64,000 bases of DNA from NCBI RefSeq assembly GCF_003224335.1, contig NZ_QKLF01000001.1, forward strand, positions 434,001-498,000. Direction: 5' to 3'. The position numbers and the translations under genes were made by a program. Position 1 is the first letter of the stretch; each line of letters starts with the position of its first letter. The notes beneath the pieces were generated by a model, which was not told where the DNA came from, searched no databases, and saw only the letters and a program-made list of their open reading frames with translations. Source of the DNA: Curtobacterium sp. MCJR17_055 (GTDB lineage Bacteria; Actinomycetota; Actinomycetes; Actinomycetales; Microbacteriaceae). This document shows positions 1 to 9,035 of this stretch, piece after piece.

Positions 1-728
1 TTCGTCAGGTCCATGATCGCCTGCACCGGGTCCTCGCGGTTGTAGTCGACGACCTCGCAGTTCTGCGCGAGCGCGGCGGCGAGCCGGGTCTCCTCGCCGT
101 CGACGACGATCACGCGCCCGGCGCCCTGCTTGAACGCGGACGCCGCGGCGAACTGCCCGACGATGCCCGCGCCGAACACCACGACGACGTCGCCGCGGGT
201 GACGCCGGCGAGTTCGGCACCGAACCACCCGGTCGGGAAGATGTCGGAGAGCAGGATGGCCTGCTCGTCGCTCACGTTCTCCGGCAGCGGGTGCATGGTG
301 TTCTGCGCCCACGGGACCCGGACGTACTCGGCCTGCAGACCGTTCACGGGACCGGTCGACTCGGGGCCGCCGAAGAAGCTCGTCCCCGCCTGCGGGCCGT
401 TCGGGTTCGCGACGTCGCACTGCGCGGTCTGTCCCATCCGGCAGTACCGGCACGCACCGCACGAGATCGTCGAGTTGATCACGACGCGGTCGCCGGCGCT
501 GAAGCCACGGACGGCGTCGCCGACGCTGGTGACGACGCCGACGGCCTCGTGACCGAGGATCGTGCCCTCCTGCATCGGGGCCATGGTGCCGCGGACGAAG
601 TGCAGGTCGGTACCGCAGATCGCCGAGCGGGTGATGTGCACGATCGCGTCGTGCGGGTCCTGGATCGTGGGCTCCGGGACCTCGTCGAGCCGGATGTCGC
701 CGATGCCGTGCCAGACAACTGCCTTCAT
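1..728 (-). CDS. Zinc-dependent alcohol/formaldehyde dehydrogenase family protein (3' end cut by window edge)
   Basis: Translating the minus strand from the ATG at 728 gives 242 codons with no stop before the window edge, so the C-terminal part is missing. The product starts MKAVVWHGIGDIRLDEVPEP, and the GroES-like catalytic domain follows. It has the first zinc ligand motif CGTDLH, the GHEAVGVV segment, and a structural zinc cluster of closely spaced cysteines (CGACRYC, then a later Cys). The Rossmann fold motif GAGIVGQ is visible towards the truncated end. These are typical of medium-chain NAD(P)-dependent dehydrogenases acting on alcohols or glutathione-independent formaldehyde-type substrates. 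The exact substrate cannot be read. A purine-rich GAGGA tract lies just upstream of the ATG. The neighbouring transporter on the same strand starts 1.5 kb upstream and is probably separate. Confidence 0.85.
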   Translation of the reverse strand, partial: MKAVVWHGIGDIRLDEVPEPTIQDPHDAIVHITRSAICGTDLHFVRGTMAPMQEGTILGHEAVGVVTSVGDAVRGFSAGDRVVINSTISCGACRYCRMGQTAQCDVANPNGPQAGTSFFGGPESTGPVNGLQAEYVRVPWAQNTMHPLPENVSDEQAILLSDIFPTGWFGAELAGVTRGDVVVVFGAGIVGQFAAASAFKQGAGRVIVVDGEETRLAAALAQNCEVVDYNREDPVQAIMDLT

Positions 729-842
729 GGGGTTCCTCCTCGTGGGTCGTCGACCCGGACGGTACGCGCGGCGGTCTCGGTGGTCGTCGAGGGCAGCAGG
801 ACCCGCGGGCAGGCGGCGGCCGGGAGGCCCTCCCCGCCTCCG

Positions 843-2246
843 TCAGGCGGCGGCGCCCCGGCTGGCGGGCCGGGTCTCGTCGCGCACGAACGCCATGAGC
901 ACGAGCCCGGCGACGAGCACCACGACCACCCCGAGGATCCCGTACCGGGTCGACCCGCCGACGGTCACGGCGAGGCCGAACAGCGCCGGCGCGATGAACG
1001 AGGCCGCGCGGCCGGTGGTGGCGTAGAGGCCGAACAGCTCTCCTTCACGACCGGGCGTCGCGAGCTTGGCCAGGTACGCCCGGGAGGACGACTGCACCGG
1101 CCCGACGAACACGCAGAGCGCGAGACCGAGCACCCAGAACGAGACCTGCGCGGAGCCGGCGAAGAGCACTGCGGTACCGGTCAGGGCCAGCCCCACGAGC
1201 GACACCATGATGAGCGGACGGGACCCGAACCGGTCGTCGAGTCGGCCGGAGAGCACGGTCGAGATGCCCGCGACGACGTTCGCGACGATCGCGAACAGGA
1301 TGACCTCGGACGGGCTGAAGCCGAAGACCTGGGCGGCGATGATCCCGCCGAACGTGAACACCGCGCCGACGCCGTCGCGGAACACCGCACTCGCGAGCAG
1401 GAACGCGAGCACGTTGCGCCGCGTCCGCCAGAGCCGGGCGACGTCCCGCCCGAGGTCCGCGTAGGCGGTCCAGAGCGACCCGCGGCGGCTCGGGTCGGCG
1501 GGTGCCTCGGGAACGGCGAGGAAGAGCGGGACCGAGCTGACGGCGAGCCAGACCGCGGCGATCCCGATCGCGACGCGCACGTCCCACTGCCCGCCCGCGA
1601 CCGTCGCCGGGAGCTGCAGGAGCCCACCGCGGCCGTCCACGCCGAAGTCCTGGATGCAGAGCAGGAGCAGGACGACGAGGAGCACGATCCCGCCGAAGTA
1701 CCCGGCGGCCCAGCCGATCGCGGAGACCCGGCCGGTCTTCGGTCCGGTGGCGACCTGCCCGAGCATCGCGTTGTACCCGACACAGGCGATCTCGTACGCG
1801 ACCGTCCCGATGCCGATGAGCGCGGCGCCGAGCACCAGGTACGGCTGCTCCGGGGCGACGAACACCATGCCGACGATGGCGAAGAAGACACCGACCGTCG
1901 CGATGAGCACCGACCGCCTGCGGTGCCCGGACGTGTCGGCCAGCCGCCCGACGGCGGGGGCGACGAGGGCGACCAGGATGCCCGCGACGGTCAACGCCGT
2001 CGAGACGACGGCGGCGTTGTGGGCGAGCTCCCGCTCGACGGCGGCGGCTGCTGCACCGGTCGAGTCCTCGGCGGCGACCAGTGCCGGGTCCACGAAGGCC
2101 CGGCTCGCCAGGTAGGTGCTGAAGACGAACGTCGTGACGACGGCGTTGAAGGCGGCGGAGCCCCAGTCCCAGAGCGCCCAGGACACGAGTGCCCGTCGTC
2201 CTGCCGTGGTCGGCGGGGCCGCGGCGGTCGTCGGCGTACCGGTCAT
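843..2246 (-). CDS. MFS transporter of the UMF1/Atg22-like type
   Basis: A 467-residue membrane protein with about 12 hydrophobic segments. The N-terminal sequence WALWDWGSAAFNAVVTTFVF is the hallmark of the UMF1/Atg22-like branch of the major facilitator superfamily, which includes the yeast vacuolar amino acid effluxer. The bacterial members are mostly uncharacterised permeases, and no substrate can be assigned. The start ATG is preceded by no Shine-Dalgarno sequence. Instead TACGGT lies exactly six bases before it (2253-2258 on the minus strand), which suggests a leaderless transcript. It stands alone between the dehydrogenase and the AraC regulator at 2309. The AraC gene ends 62 bases upstream on the same strand and could be read into this gene. 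Confidence 0.88.
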   Translation of the reverse strand: MTGTPTTAAAPPTTAGRRALVSWALWDWGSAAFNAVVTTFVFSTYLASRAFVDPALVAAEDSTGAAAAAVERELAHNAAVVSTALTVAGILVALVAPAVGRLADTSGHRRRSVLIATVGVFFAIVGMVFVAPEQPYLVLGAALIGIGTVAYEIACVGYNAMLGQVATGPKTGRVSAIGWAAGYFGGIVLLVVLLLLCIQDFGVDGRGGLLQLPATVAGGQWDVRVAIGIAAVWLAVSSVPLFLAVPEAPADPSRRGSLWTAYADLGRDVARLWRTRRNVLAFLLASAVFRDGVGAVFTFGGIIAAQVFGFSPSEVILFAIVANVVAGISTVLSGRLDDRFGSRPLIMVSLVGLALTGTAVLFAGSAQVSFWVLGLALCVFVGPVQSSSRAYLAKLATPGREGELFGLYATTGRAASFIAPALFGLAVTVGGSTRYGILGVVVVLVAGLVLMAFVRDETRPASRGAAA

Positions 2247-2252
2247 GGCGGA

Positions 2253-2258
2253 ACCGTA
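2253..2258 (-). promoter_or_regulatory. Candidate -10 element (TACGGT) of a leaderless gene
   Basis: TACGGT on the minus strand ends six bases before the ATG at 2246 and fits the actinobacterial -10 pattern TAnnnT. No ribosome binding site is present between it and the start. No convincing -35 element is seen. Confidence 0.5.
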
Positions 2259-2308
2259 GCGCGTCCCGGTGTCCTGCCGGGGAACCCGTGCCGCTCCGGG
2301 TCAGCAGG

Positions 2309-3295
2309 TCACCGTCGGAGCGTCTGCTTGGGGTACTCGCCGAACCGCTCCGCGTAGGCCGCGGAGAAGCGTCCGAGGTGCGCGAAGCCCCACCGGGTCG
2401 CGACCTCACCGACCGAGGCCGTCCGCGGGTCGCGGGCGAGCAGTTCGTCGTGCACGCGGTCGAGCCGTACCTGCCGCAGGTAGGTCAGGGGCGAGACACC
2501 GAGGGTCCGGCGGAAGGACTCCTGCACGCTGCGCACGCTCAACCCCGCGACCCGCGCCAGCTCCGCGATGGTGATCGGGTCCTCGGGGTGGGCGTGGACG
2601 TACTCGACGGCGGCCCGGAGCTTCGCCTGCCGCGGGTGCAGCAGCTCGGCGGGGAGGCGGTCGAGCTGCGGCGGGACGACCCGGAGGAAGGCGTCGGCCG
2701 TCTGCCGCTTCGCCTCGTGCCACACGAGCGAGTCGGTCCCGCCCTCGCGCAGCGCGCGGGAGAGCGCGCCGAGCGAGTCGCGCCAGTGCCGGACGGCCGC
2801 GCTCTCGGTCGGTCGCAGGTGGTCGAACCGCAGGTCGCGGGTGCCCACGTCGAACCGTTCCGAGGCGACCTCGCGGACGAACCGACGATCCAGGTGCACG
2901 AGCTGCTGGTCGTAGTCGGCGGCCACGAACACGACCTCGCGGTGCGCGGCGAACAGCGTCGGCTGCCCGATGCGGAGCGGGACGCGGTCGCGCAGGGTGT
3001 CGGGGACGCCGGAGCCCGACGTGAGCCACCCCATCACCAGCTCGTTGCCCGGGGTGGAGGCGCCGCGGAGGAAGCCGTTCATGGTCGACCGGCGCATCGA
3101 CACCTCCGAGTCCCCGACGGCCGTGTAGCGGTACGAGTACTCGCCCTCTGTCCGGCGGGACAACCACTGCTTGCCGGCGTAGATGCCGGCGAGGTCGCGG
3201 ACGGCCGCCTCCGGTTCGGTCCCGGCGACCTCGAACCGGACCGGCGTGACGGACTGCTCGTCGCCCGGACCATCTGAGGACGTCGGCGCGCTCAC
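2309..3295 (-). CDS. AraC family transcriptional regulator
   Basis: About 328 residues from the preferred GTG start at 3295 (VSAPTSS). The frame is open further upstream to 3379, but that extension is low-complexity and arginine-rich. The N-terminal two thirds is a ligand-sensing region of the AraC-binding type. The last 100 residues are a complete double helix-turn-helix domain: the first HTH is around ITIAELARVAGLSVRSVQESF, and the second is around SVGEVATRWGFAHLGRFSAAY with the family motif G-x-S-P-L-x-Y-L-R. It is divergent from the MarR gene at 3397 and could act on the gene at 843 or on that regulator. It resembles the AraC proteins at 23288 and 25335 in layout. Confidence 0.88.
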   Translation of the reverse strand: MSAPTSSDGPGDEQSVTPVRFEVAGTEPEAAVRDLAGIYAGKQWLSRRTEGEYSYRYTAVGDSEVSMRRSTMNGFLRGASTPGNELVMGWLTSGSGVPDTLRDRVPLRIGQPTLFAAHREVVFVAADYDQQLVHLDRRFVREVASERFDVGTRDLRFDHLRPTESAAVRHWRDSLGALSRALREGGTDSLVWHEAKRQTADAFLRVVPPQLDRLPAELLHPRQAKLRAAVEYVHAHPEDPITIAELARVAGLSVRSVQESFRRTLGVSPLTYLRQVRLDRVHDELLARDPRTASVGEVATRWGFAHLGRFSAAYAERFGEYPKQTLRR

Positions 3296-3396
3296 CGGGT
3301 CACCCGACCGGACCGGACGAGACCACCGTCCGGATAGGGTGAGCCCGAACGCGCGGAGCCGACCCGCGCGCGGCTGCACGTCGAGGAGGCGAGCCC

Positions 3397-3846
3397 GTGA
3401 GTGAACTCGACGTCATGGGCGCCCTGGCCCGGCTCGAGCACTCCTCGATCTCGCTGCGCGACCGTCTGCGCGACCGGACCGGCATCACCGGCACGGACCT
3501 GCTGGTCGTGCGGTACGTGTGGCGCGCGAAGACGGCCGGACGGTCGGTCCGCGTGAAGGACCTCAGCGTGCACCTGGGGCTGACGGGCCCCGCGGTGACC
3601 GGTCTCGTCGACCGGCTGGCACGGCAGGGCGTCCTGCGACGGGTGCCGAACCCGGAGGACGGTCGGAGCCGCTTCATCGAGCTCACACCCGGTCACGAGG
3701 AGGTCTTCGCAGCGGCGCTGGCGAGCACCAACGAGCAGTTGCACGAACTCCTGTCCTCCTTCTCGGAACGCGAGCGTCGACGCCTCGTCCGCATCGTGGA
3801 CCTGATCGCCGGGGCGCTCGACGACGGGGTGCCACCCGCGTCGTAG
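3397..3846 (+). CDS. MarR family transcriptional regulator
   Basis: A 149-residue winged-helix protein. The segment around residues 48-90 (RVKDLSVHLGLTGPAVTGLV followed by DRLARQGVLRR) is the MarR recognition helix, and the wing carries the DGRSRFIELT signature. A GAGGAGG ribosome binding site sits at 3383-3389, eight bases before the GTG start. A possible -10, TAGGGT, lies at 3335-3340. The gene is divergent from the AraC regulator at 2309-3295, and the 100-base gap between them probably holds both promoters. The regulated genes and the ligand are unknown. The following gene is a small protein and not an obvious efflux target. Confidence 0.87.
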   Translation: MSELDVMGALARLEHSSISLRDRLRDRTGITGTDLLVVRYVWRAKTAGRSVRVKDLSVHLGLTGPAVTGLVDRLARQGVLRRVPNPEDGRSRFIELTPGHEEVFAAALASTNEQLHELLSSFSERERRRLVRIVDLIAGALDDGVPPAS

Positions 3847-4010
3847 TGCAGGGTATGGGCCGGTCGGATCGTCGCTGGGGGGTTTGTCCGCGCAGCGCGG
3901 ATGGGTCGGCGACCTCCCCGTTCGCCCGGACGTGCTCCCGTCCACCGTCGTACCGTCGGTGACGATCAGGACCCCTCGCAAGGGGGTCATGTCCGACGGG
4001 AAGGGACACC

Positions 4011-4160
4011 ATGGGCATGTACGAGTCCGAGCCGGGCGTCGACCCGGTGCGCATCACCACCATCCGCCGTCTGCGCCGCCGCTGGAAGCACGGCGAGCAG
4101 CCGACCGACGACCAGGGGTTGTTCGACGACCTCTTCGTCGGCACGACGAAGCAGCGCTGA
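4011..4160 (+). CDS. Small hypothetical protein, 49 residues
   Basis: The frame runs MGMYESEPGVDPVRITTIRR to a TGA at 4158-4160. AAGGGA lies seven bases before the ATG as a ribosome binding site. The product has a basic middle (RRLRRRWKHGEQ) and an acidic end (GLFDDLFVG). It has no membrane segment or cysteine. The gene is followed directly by a strong hairpin, which supports a real transcription unit. I do not recognise the family. It resembles the 55-residue protein at 24951 in size and in having an acidic aromatic tail (DFF/DLF near the end), which may be coincidence. Confidence 0.6.
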   Translation: MGMYESEPGVDPVRITTIRRLRRRWKHGEQPTDDQGLFDDLFVGTTKQR

Positions 4161-4195
4161 CACACCGTCGTCGACGCGGCAGCGCGTCGCGCTGG

Positions 4196-4245
4196 CACAC
4201 GACGGGAGGCCCGTGGCGGGATCGCCACGGGCCTCCCGTCGTGTG
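4196..4245. terminator. Perfect 23-bp hairpin, bidirectional terminator, GGGAGGCC family
   Basis: Arms 4196-4218 and 4223-4245 are exactly complementary, with a 4-base loop. There is no T tract, as is common in high-GC actinobacteria. It lies between the convergent genes at 4011 and 4255 and can serve both. It is the best member, together with 10912, of a recurrent hairpin family in this window. Confidence 0.85.
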
Positions 4246-4254
4246 TGCGGCCGC

Positions 4255-5103
4255 TCAGCCCTTCACCGCGCCGGACGTGAGCCCGGAGACGATCGACCGG
4301 CGGAACACGAGCACGAGGATGACGATCGGCACCGTCGCCGCCACGCTCGCCGCGAAGATCTGCGCGAACGGCACCGTGAACTGGGTCCCGAACAGCGCGA
4401 TGCCGACCGGGATCGTCCGCAGCGAGTTCTCGCTGTTGAAGGTGAGCGCCATGAGGAACTCGCTCCACGACGCGGTGAAGGTGAAGACCCCGACGGTGAA
4501 CAACCCGGGCTTCGCCATCGGCAGGATCACGGAGAGCACCGTCCGCCAGGCACCGGCGCCGTCGATCTCGGAGGCCTCCTCGATCGTCGACGGGATGCCC
4601 TGCAGGTAGTTCCGCATGATCCAGATGGCGAACGGCAGGTTGAACGCCACGTACGGCACGATCAGCCCGGGGTACGAGTTGAGCAGTCCCAGGTTCCGTT
4701 CGAGCAGGTACAGCGGGGTGAGCACCGCGATCGCCGGGAACACCGACAACATGAGCAGCGACGTCATGATCGCGGTGCGTCCACGGATCCACCGGCCGGC
4801 GAGCGCGTACCCGGCCAGGAACGCGAGCGCGAGCACGATCACGGTCGTGGACACCGACACGATGATGCTGTTCACCATGTACTGCCCGAGCGCGTTGTCC
4901 CGGAAGGCCACGACGAAGTTGTCGAGCGTGAACGACATCGGGAAGGCGGTCGGCGGGGACTGCGCGATCTCGGAGGACGGCTTGAACGACGTCGTCACGA
5001 GCCAGTACAGCGGCAACGCGGTGACGACGGCGATGACGACGGCGCTGACGTTGACGGTGTTGACCCACCGCCGCCAGCCCTTGCGGATCCGTTGACGGGG
5101 CAT
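4255..5103 (-). CDS. Carbohydrate ABC transporter permease, MalG type
   Basis: About 282 residues with six membrane segments, starting MPRQRIRKGWRRWVNTVNVS. The cytoplasmic EAA loop is clear (EEASEIDGAGAWRTVLSVIL followed by PMAKPG), which marks the site that docks the ATPase of a CUT1 sugar importer. The ATG overlaps the stop of the upstream permease as TGATG, so the two are translationally coupled. It is the last gene of a three-gene operon (binding protein, MalF-like, MalG-like). No ATPase gene is nearby, so a shared MsiK-type ATPase elsewhere is expected from the family. The substrate is probably an oligosaccharide but cannot be read from sequence. Confidence 0.92.
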   Translation of the reverse strand: MPRQRIRKGWRRWVNTVNVSAVVIAVVTALPLYWLVTTSFKPSSEIAQSPPTAFPMSFTLDNFVVAFRDNALGQYMVNSIIVSVSTTVIVLALAFLAGYALAGRWIRGRTAIMTSLLMLSVFPAIAVLTPLYLLERNLGLLNSYPGLIVPYVAFNLPFAIWIMRNYLQGIPSTIEEASEIDGAGAWRTVLSVILPMAKPGLFTVGVFTFTASWSEFLMALTFNSENSLRTIPVGIALFGTQFTVPFAQIFAASVAATVPIVILVLVFRRSIVSGLTSGAVKG

Positions 5104-6074
5104 CAGGCCTCGCCTCCCTTCGCCTGGTTCCGGAAGGCCCGGAGGAAGAGCAGACAGCCGGCGGCCACGATGAGCGCGGTGCTCGTCGCGATCGCCGCTC
5201 CCGGCCCGATGTTGATGTCCTGGAAGAGCACCTTGTAGCCCATGATCGCGAGCGACTGGGTGCTCGTCCCGGGGCCGCCGTTCGTCAGCACGAAGGGCAG
5301 GTCGAAGACGCCGAACGCCTGCAGGATGCGGAACAGCACCGCGATCGTCAGGGTCGGGGCGAGTTGCGGCAGCACCACGCGCCAGAACGTCTGCCAGCCG
5401 TTGGCGCCGTCGAGCTCCGCGGCCTCGTAGTGGTCCTCGGAGATCTGCACCAGGCCCGCGAGCAGGATGATCGCGACGAACGGCGTCGTCTTCCAGATGT
5501 CGGCCACCATGAGTCCGGTGATGGCCGGGACGGGCTCGCCGAGGATCACCGGCGCCTCCCCGAACAGGGCGAAGAACCAGGTCGCCACCCCGTACGTGGA
5601 GTCGTAGACGTACTTCCACAGCTGGGCGTTGACGATGGTCACGAGCGACCACGGGACGAGCATGAGCGCGAGCATCCAGCCCCGGGTCGCCCCGAGCCGC
5701 TCGAGCACGAGCGCGACGAGCATGCCGAGCACGAGCTCCACGAACACCGTGACGATCGTGTACAGGAACGTGAAGCCGAGCGCCCGGTACCAGTCCGCGC
5801 TCTGCACCAGGGCCGCGTAGTTGTCGAACCCGAAGCCCTGGATCGCGAAGCCGTCGTAGCCGATCTCGACGTCCGCGAAGCTGAGGACGATCGAGTAGAC
5901 GACCGGGAAGATCGTCACCGCCGCGACGACCAAGAGGGCCGGGGCGGCGAAGCCCCAGGCGCTCCGGGCACGCAGGCGGTCGAGACGGTTCCGTCCGCTC
6001 CGGCGAACGACGGGGTCGGGGCGGGTCGGGCCTCCCGGTCGGGTCGACGTCCGGACGCCGGTCGCGGCGCTCAC
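5103..6074 (-). CDS. Carbohydrate ABC transporter permease, MalF type
   Basis: A 323-residue protein from the GTG at 6074, which overlaps the TGA of the binding-protein gene as GTGA. An arginine-rich cytoplasmic N-terminus precedes six membrane segments. The EAA loop reads EAAELDGANGWQTFWRVVLP, followed by QLAP. The motif FVLTNGGPGTSTQSL is typical of sugar permeases of the CUT1 class. It pairs with the MalG-type protein at 4255 to form the membrane channel. The start is well fixed by the coupling. An in-frame upstream extension would run into the binding-protein gene and is rejected. Confidence 0.93.
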   Translation of the reverse strand: MSAATGVRTSTRPGGPTRPDPVVRRSGRNRLDRLRARSAWGFAAPALLVVAAVTIFPVVYSIVLSFADVEIGYDGFAIQGFGFDNYAALVQSADWYRALGFTFLYTIVTVFVELVLGMLVALVLERLGATRGWMLALMLVPWSLVTIVNAQLWKYVYDSTYGVATWFFALFGEAPVILGEPVPAITGLMVADIWKTTPFVAIILLAGLVQISEDHYEAAELDGANGWQTFWRVVLPQLAPTLTIAVLFRILQAFGVFDLPFVLTNGGPGTSTQSLAIMGYKVLFQDINIGPGAAIATSTALIVAAGCLLFLRAFRNQAKGGEA

Positions 6075-7390
6075 AGCGCCGCTCCCCGGAGCGCGAGGTC
6101 GATGGCGTCGGCCATCGCGCGCGTCCCGCCGTCGACGGTGCGCTGCCCGCCGAGGATGCCGTTGCCGTTCTGGTAGACGCCCTGCGAGACCTTCGGGTAG
6201 TAGGCGGTCGAGGTCGGACGCGGCACGAGCGTGATGCCCGCTGCGGTGTCGTACGTCGGGCGCTGCTGCCGCTTCGCGTCCGCGCTGACGAGCGACGCGG
6301 ACCGGGCCGGCAGGACCCCGCCCTCGCGGGTGAGGAACTGCTGCGCCGTCTCGCTCGACATCCAGCGGGCGAACGTGAGGGCGGCTGCGGGCTGCTGGGT
6401 GTGCGGGTTGATGTAGTTCCCCCAACCGCCGATCGTCGAGTGGTGGTCCTCCATCCCGTCGAACGTCGGGCGGGCGGCGAGCCCGACCTTGCCCTGGACG
6501 GCGCTGTCCGGGCCGTTCGCGATGCCCCACGCGTACGACCAGTTCCGGAGGAACGCGGCACGACCGCCCGAGAAGGCGTCGTTCGTGTCCTGCTCCTGGT
6601 ACGTGAGCGTCGCACGCGGGCTCGCGCCGGAGGTGACGAGCGAGCGCATGAACTCGAACGCCCGCCGGGTCTCGGAACTCGTCGTCGTCGCGTTCTCGAG
6701 GCCGTCGTCGAGCAGCGAGCCACCGGCGTCGGCGACGAACTCGGTGACGTTGCAGGTCAGGCCCTCGTACACGTCGCCCTGGAACGCGAACCCGTACGAG
6801 ACGTCCCCGGTGTCGACGAGCTTCGCCGCGGTGTCGCGGACCTCCTCCCACGACCCGGGTACCTGGAAGCCGTGCTTGTCGAGCAGGTCCTTGCGGTACA
6901 GGAAGAACGACTCGTCGATGTAGAGCGGGAACATGTAGTACGTGCCGTCGACACTGGCGGCGAGCCGGAGCCCCTCGGGGAACTGCTCGAAGAAGTCCTC
7001 CCCCACCAGCGTGTTCACCGGCGTCGCGAGCTTGTTCTTCGCGAACTGCCCGGGCCAGGCGACATCGCCCAGGTACACGTCCGGCGTCGGCGACCCGGCT
7101 GCGATCTGCGTCGTCAGCGACGTCCGGTTCGTGTCGGTGTCGCTCGGGGCGCTGACGATCCGCACGCGGATGTCGGGGTGCTCCTTCTGGAACTCGGCGA
7201 TCAGTCGCCGTCGGAGGTCCCCACCGTCCTTCGACGCCACCTGCCCGGCCCACCAGCTGATGGTCGCCGGTCCCTCCGGCGGGTCGGTCGGCCAGTCGGC
7301 GACCTCGGTCCGCTCGGGGCGCGTGGAGCAGCCGGCCAGCAGCAGCACCCCCGTGCCTCCGAGCAGGAACAGCCTGCGGTCGATGTCCAT
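6071..7390 (-). CDS. Extracellular sugar-binding lipoprotein of an ABC importer
   Basis: 439 residues from the ATG at 7390, with GAGGAGG at the right distance. The N-terminus MDIDRRLFLLGGTGVLLLAG ends in a lipobox with the cysteine immediately following (LLAGC), so the protein is a lipid-anchored substrate receptor. The paired arginines before the hydrophobic stretch suggest Tat export. The body matches family 1 solute binding proteins (SBP_bac_1), with ATISWWAGQV near the start and an aromatic-rich binding region. It is the first gene of the operon with permeases 5103 and 4255. The substrate is unknown. The 226-base gap to the divergent histidine kinase at 7617 should hold its promoter. Confidence 0.92.
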   Translation of the reverse strand: MDIDRRLFLLGGTGVLLLAGCSTRPERTEVADWPTDPPEGPATISWWAGQVASKDGGDLRRRLIAEFQKEHPDIRVRIVSAPSDTDTNRTSLTTQIAAGSPTPDVYLGDVAWPGQFAKNKLATPVNTLVGEDFFEQFPEGLRLAASVDGTYYMFPLYIDESFFLYRKDLLDKHGFQVPGSWEEVRDTAAKLVDTGDVSYGFAFQGDVYEGLTCNVTEFVADAGGSLLDDGLENATTTSSETRRAFEFMRSLVTSGASPRATLTYQEQDTNDAFSGGRAAFLRNWSYAWGIANGPDSAVQGKVGLAARPTFDGMEDHHSTIGGWGNYINPHTQQPAAALTFARWMSSETAQQFLTREGGVLPARSASLVSADAKRQQRPTYDTAAGITLVPRPTSTAYYPKVSQGVYQNGNGILGGQRTVDGGTRAMADAIDLALRGAAL

Positions 7391-7604
7391 CCGTCCTCCT
7401 CGACGTCCGGTCCGCACCCCCGGCCTCCGTCTGAGCGGGCGCGCGAAGCTGTGAGGCCACTCAACCCCTGACCACCGCACCGCGCCTGGGAGTCCGCCGA
7501 GCACGAGGGTCACGCTCCTCCGCTCCGGCCGGTCTCGACGAGCCGGTCTCGTCCGCCGCGCGCGCCGACGCCCGCCGGAGCCGTACCGGACACCGCGCAG
7601 CGGT

Positions 7605-7610
7605 TACGGT
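7605..7610 (+). promoter_or_regulatory. Candidate -10 element (TACGGT) of a leaderless gene
   Basis: TACGGT ends six bases before the GTG start of the histidine kinase at 7617. There is no ribosome binding site in between. It is the same hexamer and spacing as before the transporter at 2246. Confidence 0.5.
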
Positions 7611-7616
7611 GACCGG

Positions 7617-9035
7617 GTGCGCGGACCACGGACGACGGAGCCAGCGCCCGACGGCGACGCCGAGCGCGCACCGAGGGCCGTGGTCGTCGTGCCCCCTGAC
7701 CCGCGGCGACGCCCGGTCCGCGCGACCCCGTGGCGTCGGGTCCTGGTGGGCGTCGTGCTCGCGGCGGTGCTCGGCGGTGCCGCGGTCGCCGCTGCCGGGA
7801 CGCTCGTCTCGCAGCGGACAGCGGAACGCTTCGCCGTCGAGGACGCCACCCGCGACACCGCGGCCGTCGCACGGTCCGTCGTCGAACCCGCGCTCCGCGA
7901 CGCGATCGTCGACCCGCAGGCCGACACCACCGCACACCGGGAGGCGGTGGAGGCCCTCGACCGGGCCGTGCGCCGTGCCACCGCGGCGAGCGCCGCCGTC
8001 CGCGTCAAGCTCTGGGCACCGGACGGGACCGTGCTCTGGTCGGACGAACCCCGGCTCACGGGTGAACGGTTCACGCTGTCCGACGAGGACCTCGAAGCAC
8101 TCGCCGAGGACCGGTCCGACGCCGAGGTGTCCGACCTGAGCGCACCCGAGAACCGCTACGAGCGGGGGCAGGGGCCGCTCCTCGAGGCGTACCAGGCGGT
8201 CCACGTCCCCTCCGGCGACCCGCTGCTGCTCGAGGTCTACTACCCGTACGACGACGTGCTGGCGAGTTCCGCGTCGCTCCGTTCGGCGTTCGCGGCACTC
8301 GCGTTCGGCACGGTCGCCGTCGTGATCGGGCTGCTCCTGCCGGTGCTCCTGTGGCTGCTGCTCCGCCTGCGCTCGGGCCAGCGGGACCGCGAACGGCTGC
8401 TCGTCCGCGCGCTCGACGCCGAGACCGCCGAGCGCCGACGCATCGCCGCGGACCTGCACGACGGACCGGTCCAGGACGTCGCCGGGCTCGCGTTCTCGCT
8501 CGGCGCGGTCGCGCGGGGAGCGACGGGTCCGACCGCCACGGCGCTCGACGCCGCCGCGTCGACCCTCCGCGGAGCGGTGTCCGCCCTGCGCTCGCTGATG
8601 TCGGCGGTGCAGCCGGCAGCCCCCGACCGGGACGGGCTCGGTGCCGCGCTCGCCGACGCCACCGCGCGCGCCCACGCCTCCGGCATCGCCACCGTCCTCG
8701 ACGTGCCGGACCGGGTGGACGCCCCACCGGCCGCCCTGACCGCGGTGGTGCGGTTCGTGCGGGAGGCAGTGGCCAACACGGTGCGGCACGCCGGGGCCTC
8801 GCGGGTCGAGGTCGTCGTCCGACGGCGGGACGGTGACCTGTCGGTCCGCGTGACCGACGACGGGACGGGATTCGACCCGGTGACGGTCCTCAGCGCGCGG
8901 CGGGAGGGACACCTCGGCACGACGCTGCTCCGGCAGGTGGCCGAGGACTCCGGCGGGTCGCTGCACCTGCGGACCGCTCCGGGTGCCGGCACCACGTGGG
9001 AGCTCAGCCTGCCGGCGGAGGCCGACCGGTGGTGA
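7617..9035 (+). CDS. Two-component sensor histidine kinase, NarL/LiaS-like (HisKA_3)
   Basis: 472 residues. A proline-arginine-rich N-terminus is followed by a membrane segment at about 41-62, an extracytoplasmic sensor region to about 222, a second membrane segment at 224-249, and the kinase core. The phospho-acceptor is His281 in ERRRIAADLHDGPVQDVAG, the HisKA_3 signature. The ATPase domain has the N box (REAVANTVRHAGAS) and the G box DDGTGFD. The last bases overlap the response regulator start, so the pair is one unit. The GTG start has a TACGGT hexamer six bases upstream and no ribosome binding site. Neighbours suggest control of either the secreted protein at 10006 or the sugar importer, but this is inference. 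Confidence 0.9.
   Translation: MRGPRTTEPAPDGDAERAPRAVVVVPPDPRRRPVRATPWRRVLVGVVLAAVLGGAAVAAAGTLVSQRTAERFAVEDATRDTAAVARSVVEPALRDAIVDPQADTTAHREAVEALDRAVRRATAASAAVRVKLWAPDGTVLWSDEPRLTGERFTLSDEDLEALAEDRSDAEVSDLSAPENRYERGQGPLLEAYQAVHVPSGDPLLLEVYYPYDDVLASSASLRSAFAALAFGTVAVVIGLLLPVLLWLLLRLRSGQRDRERLLVRALDAETAERRRIAADLHDGPVQDVAGLAFSLGAVARGATGPTATALDAAASTLRGAVSALRSLMSAVQPAAPDRDGLGAALADATARAHASGIATVLDVPDRVDAPPAALTAVVRFVREAVANTVRHAGASRVEVVVRRRDGDLSVRVTDDGTGFDPVTVLSARREGHLGTTLLRQVAEDSGGSLHLRTAPGAGTTWELSLPAEADRW

Noticed and set aside
291..2357. A 688-codon open frame on the plus strand
   Set aside because: It runs antisense to the transporter at 843. Its product is Arg/Asp/Glu-rich low complexity, the usual shadow of a high-GC gene.
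4255..6723. Single 822-residue frame covering both permeases
   Set aside because: Only its last third has membrane segments. The upstream part is a shadow of the MalF-type permease and binding-protein frames.
7461..8966. A 501-codon open frame antisense to the histidine kinase
   Set aside because: The kinase frame has clear domains. The antisense product is low-complexity with no recognisable domain.
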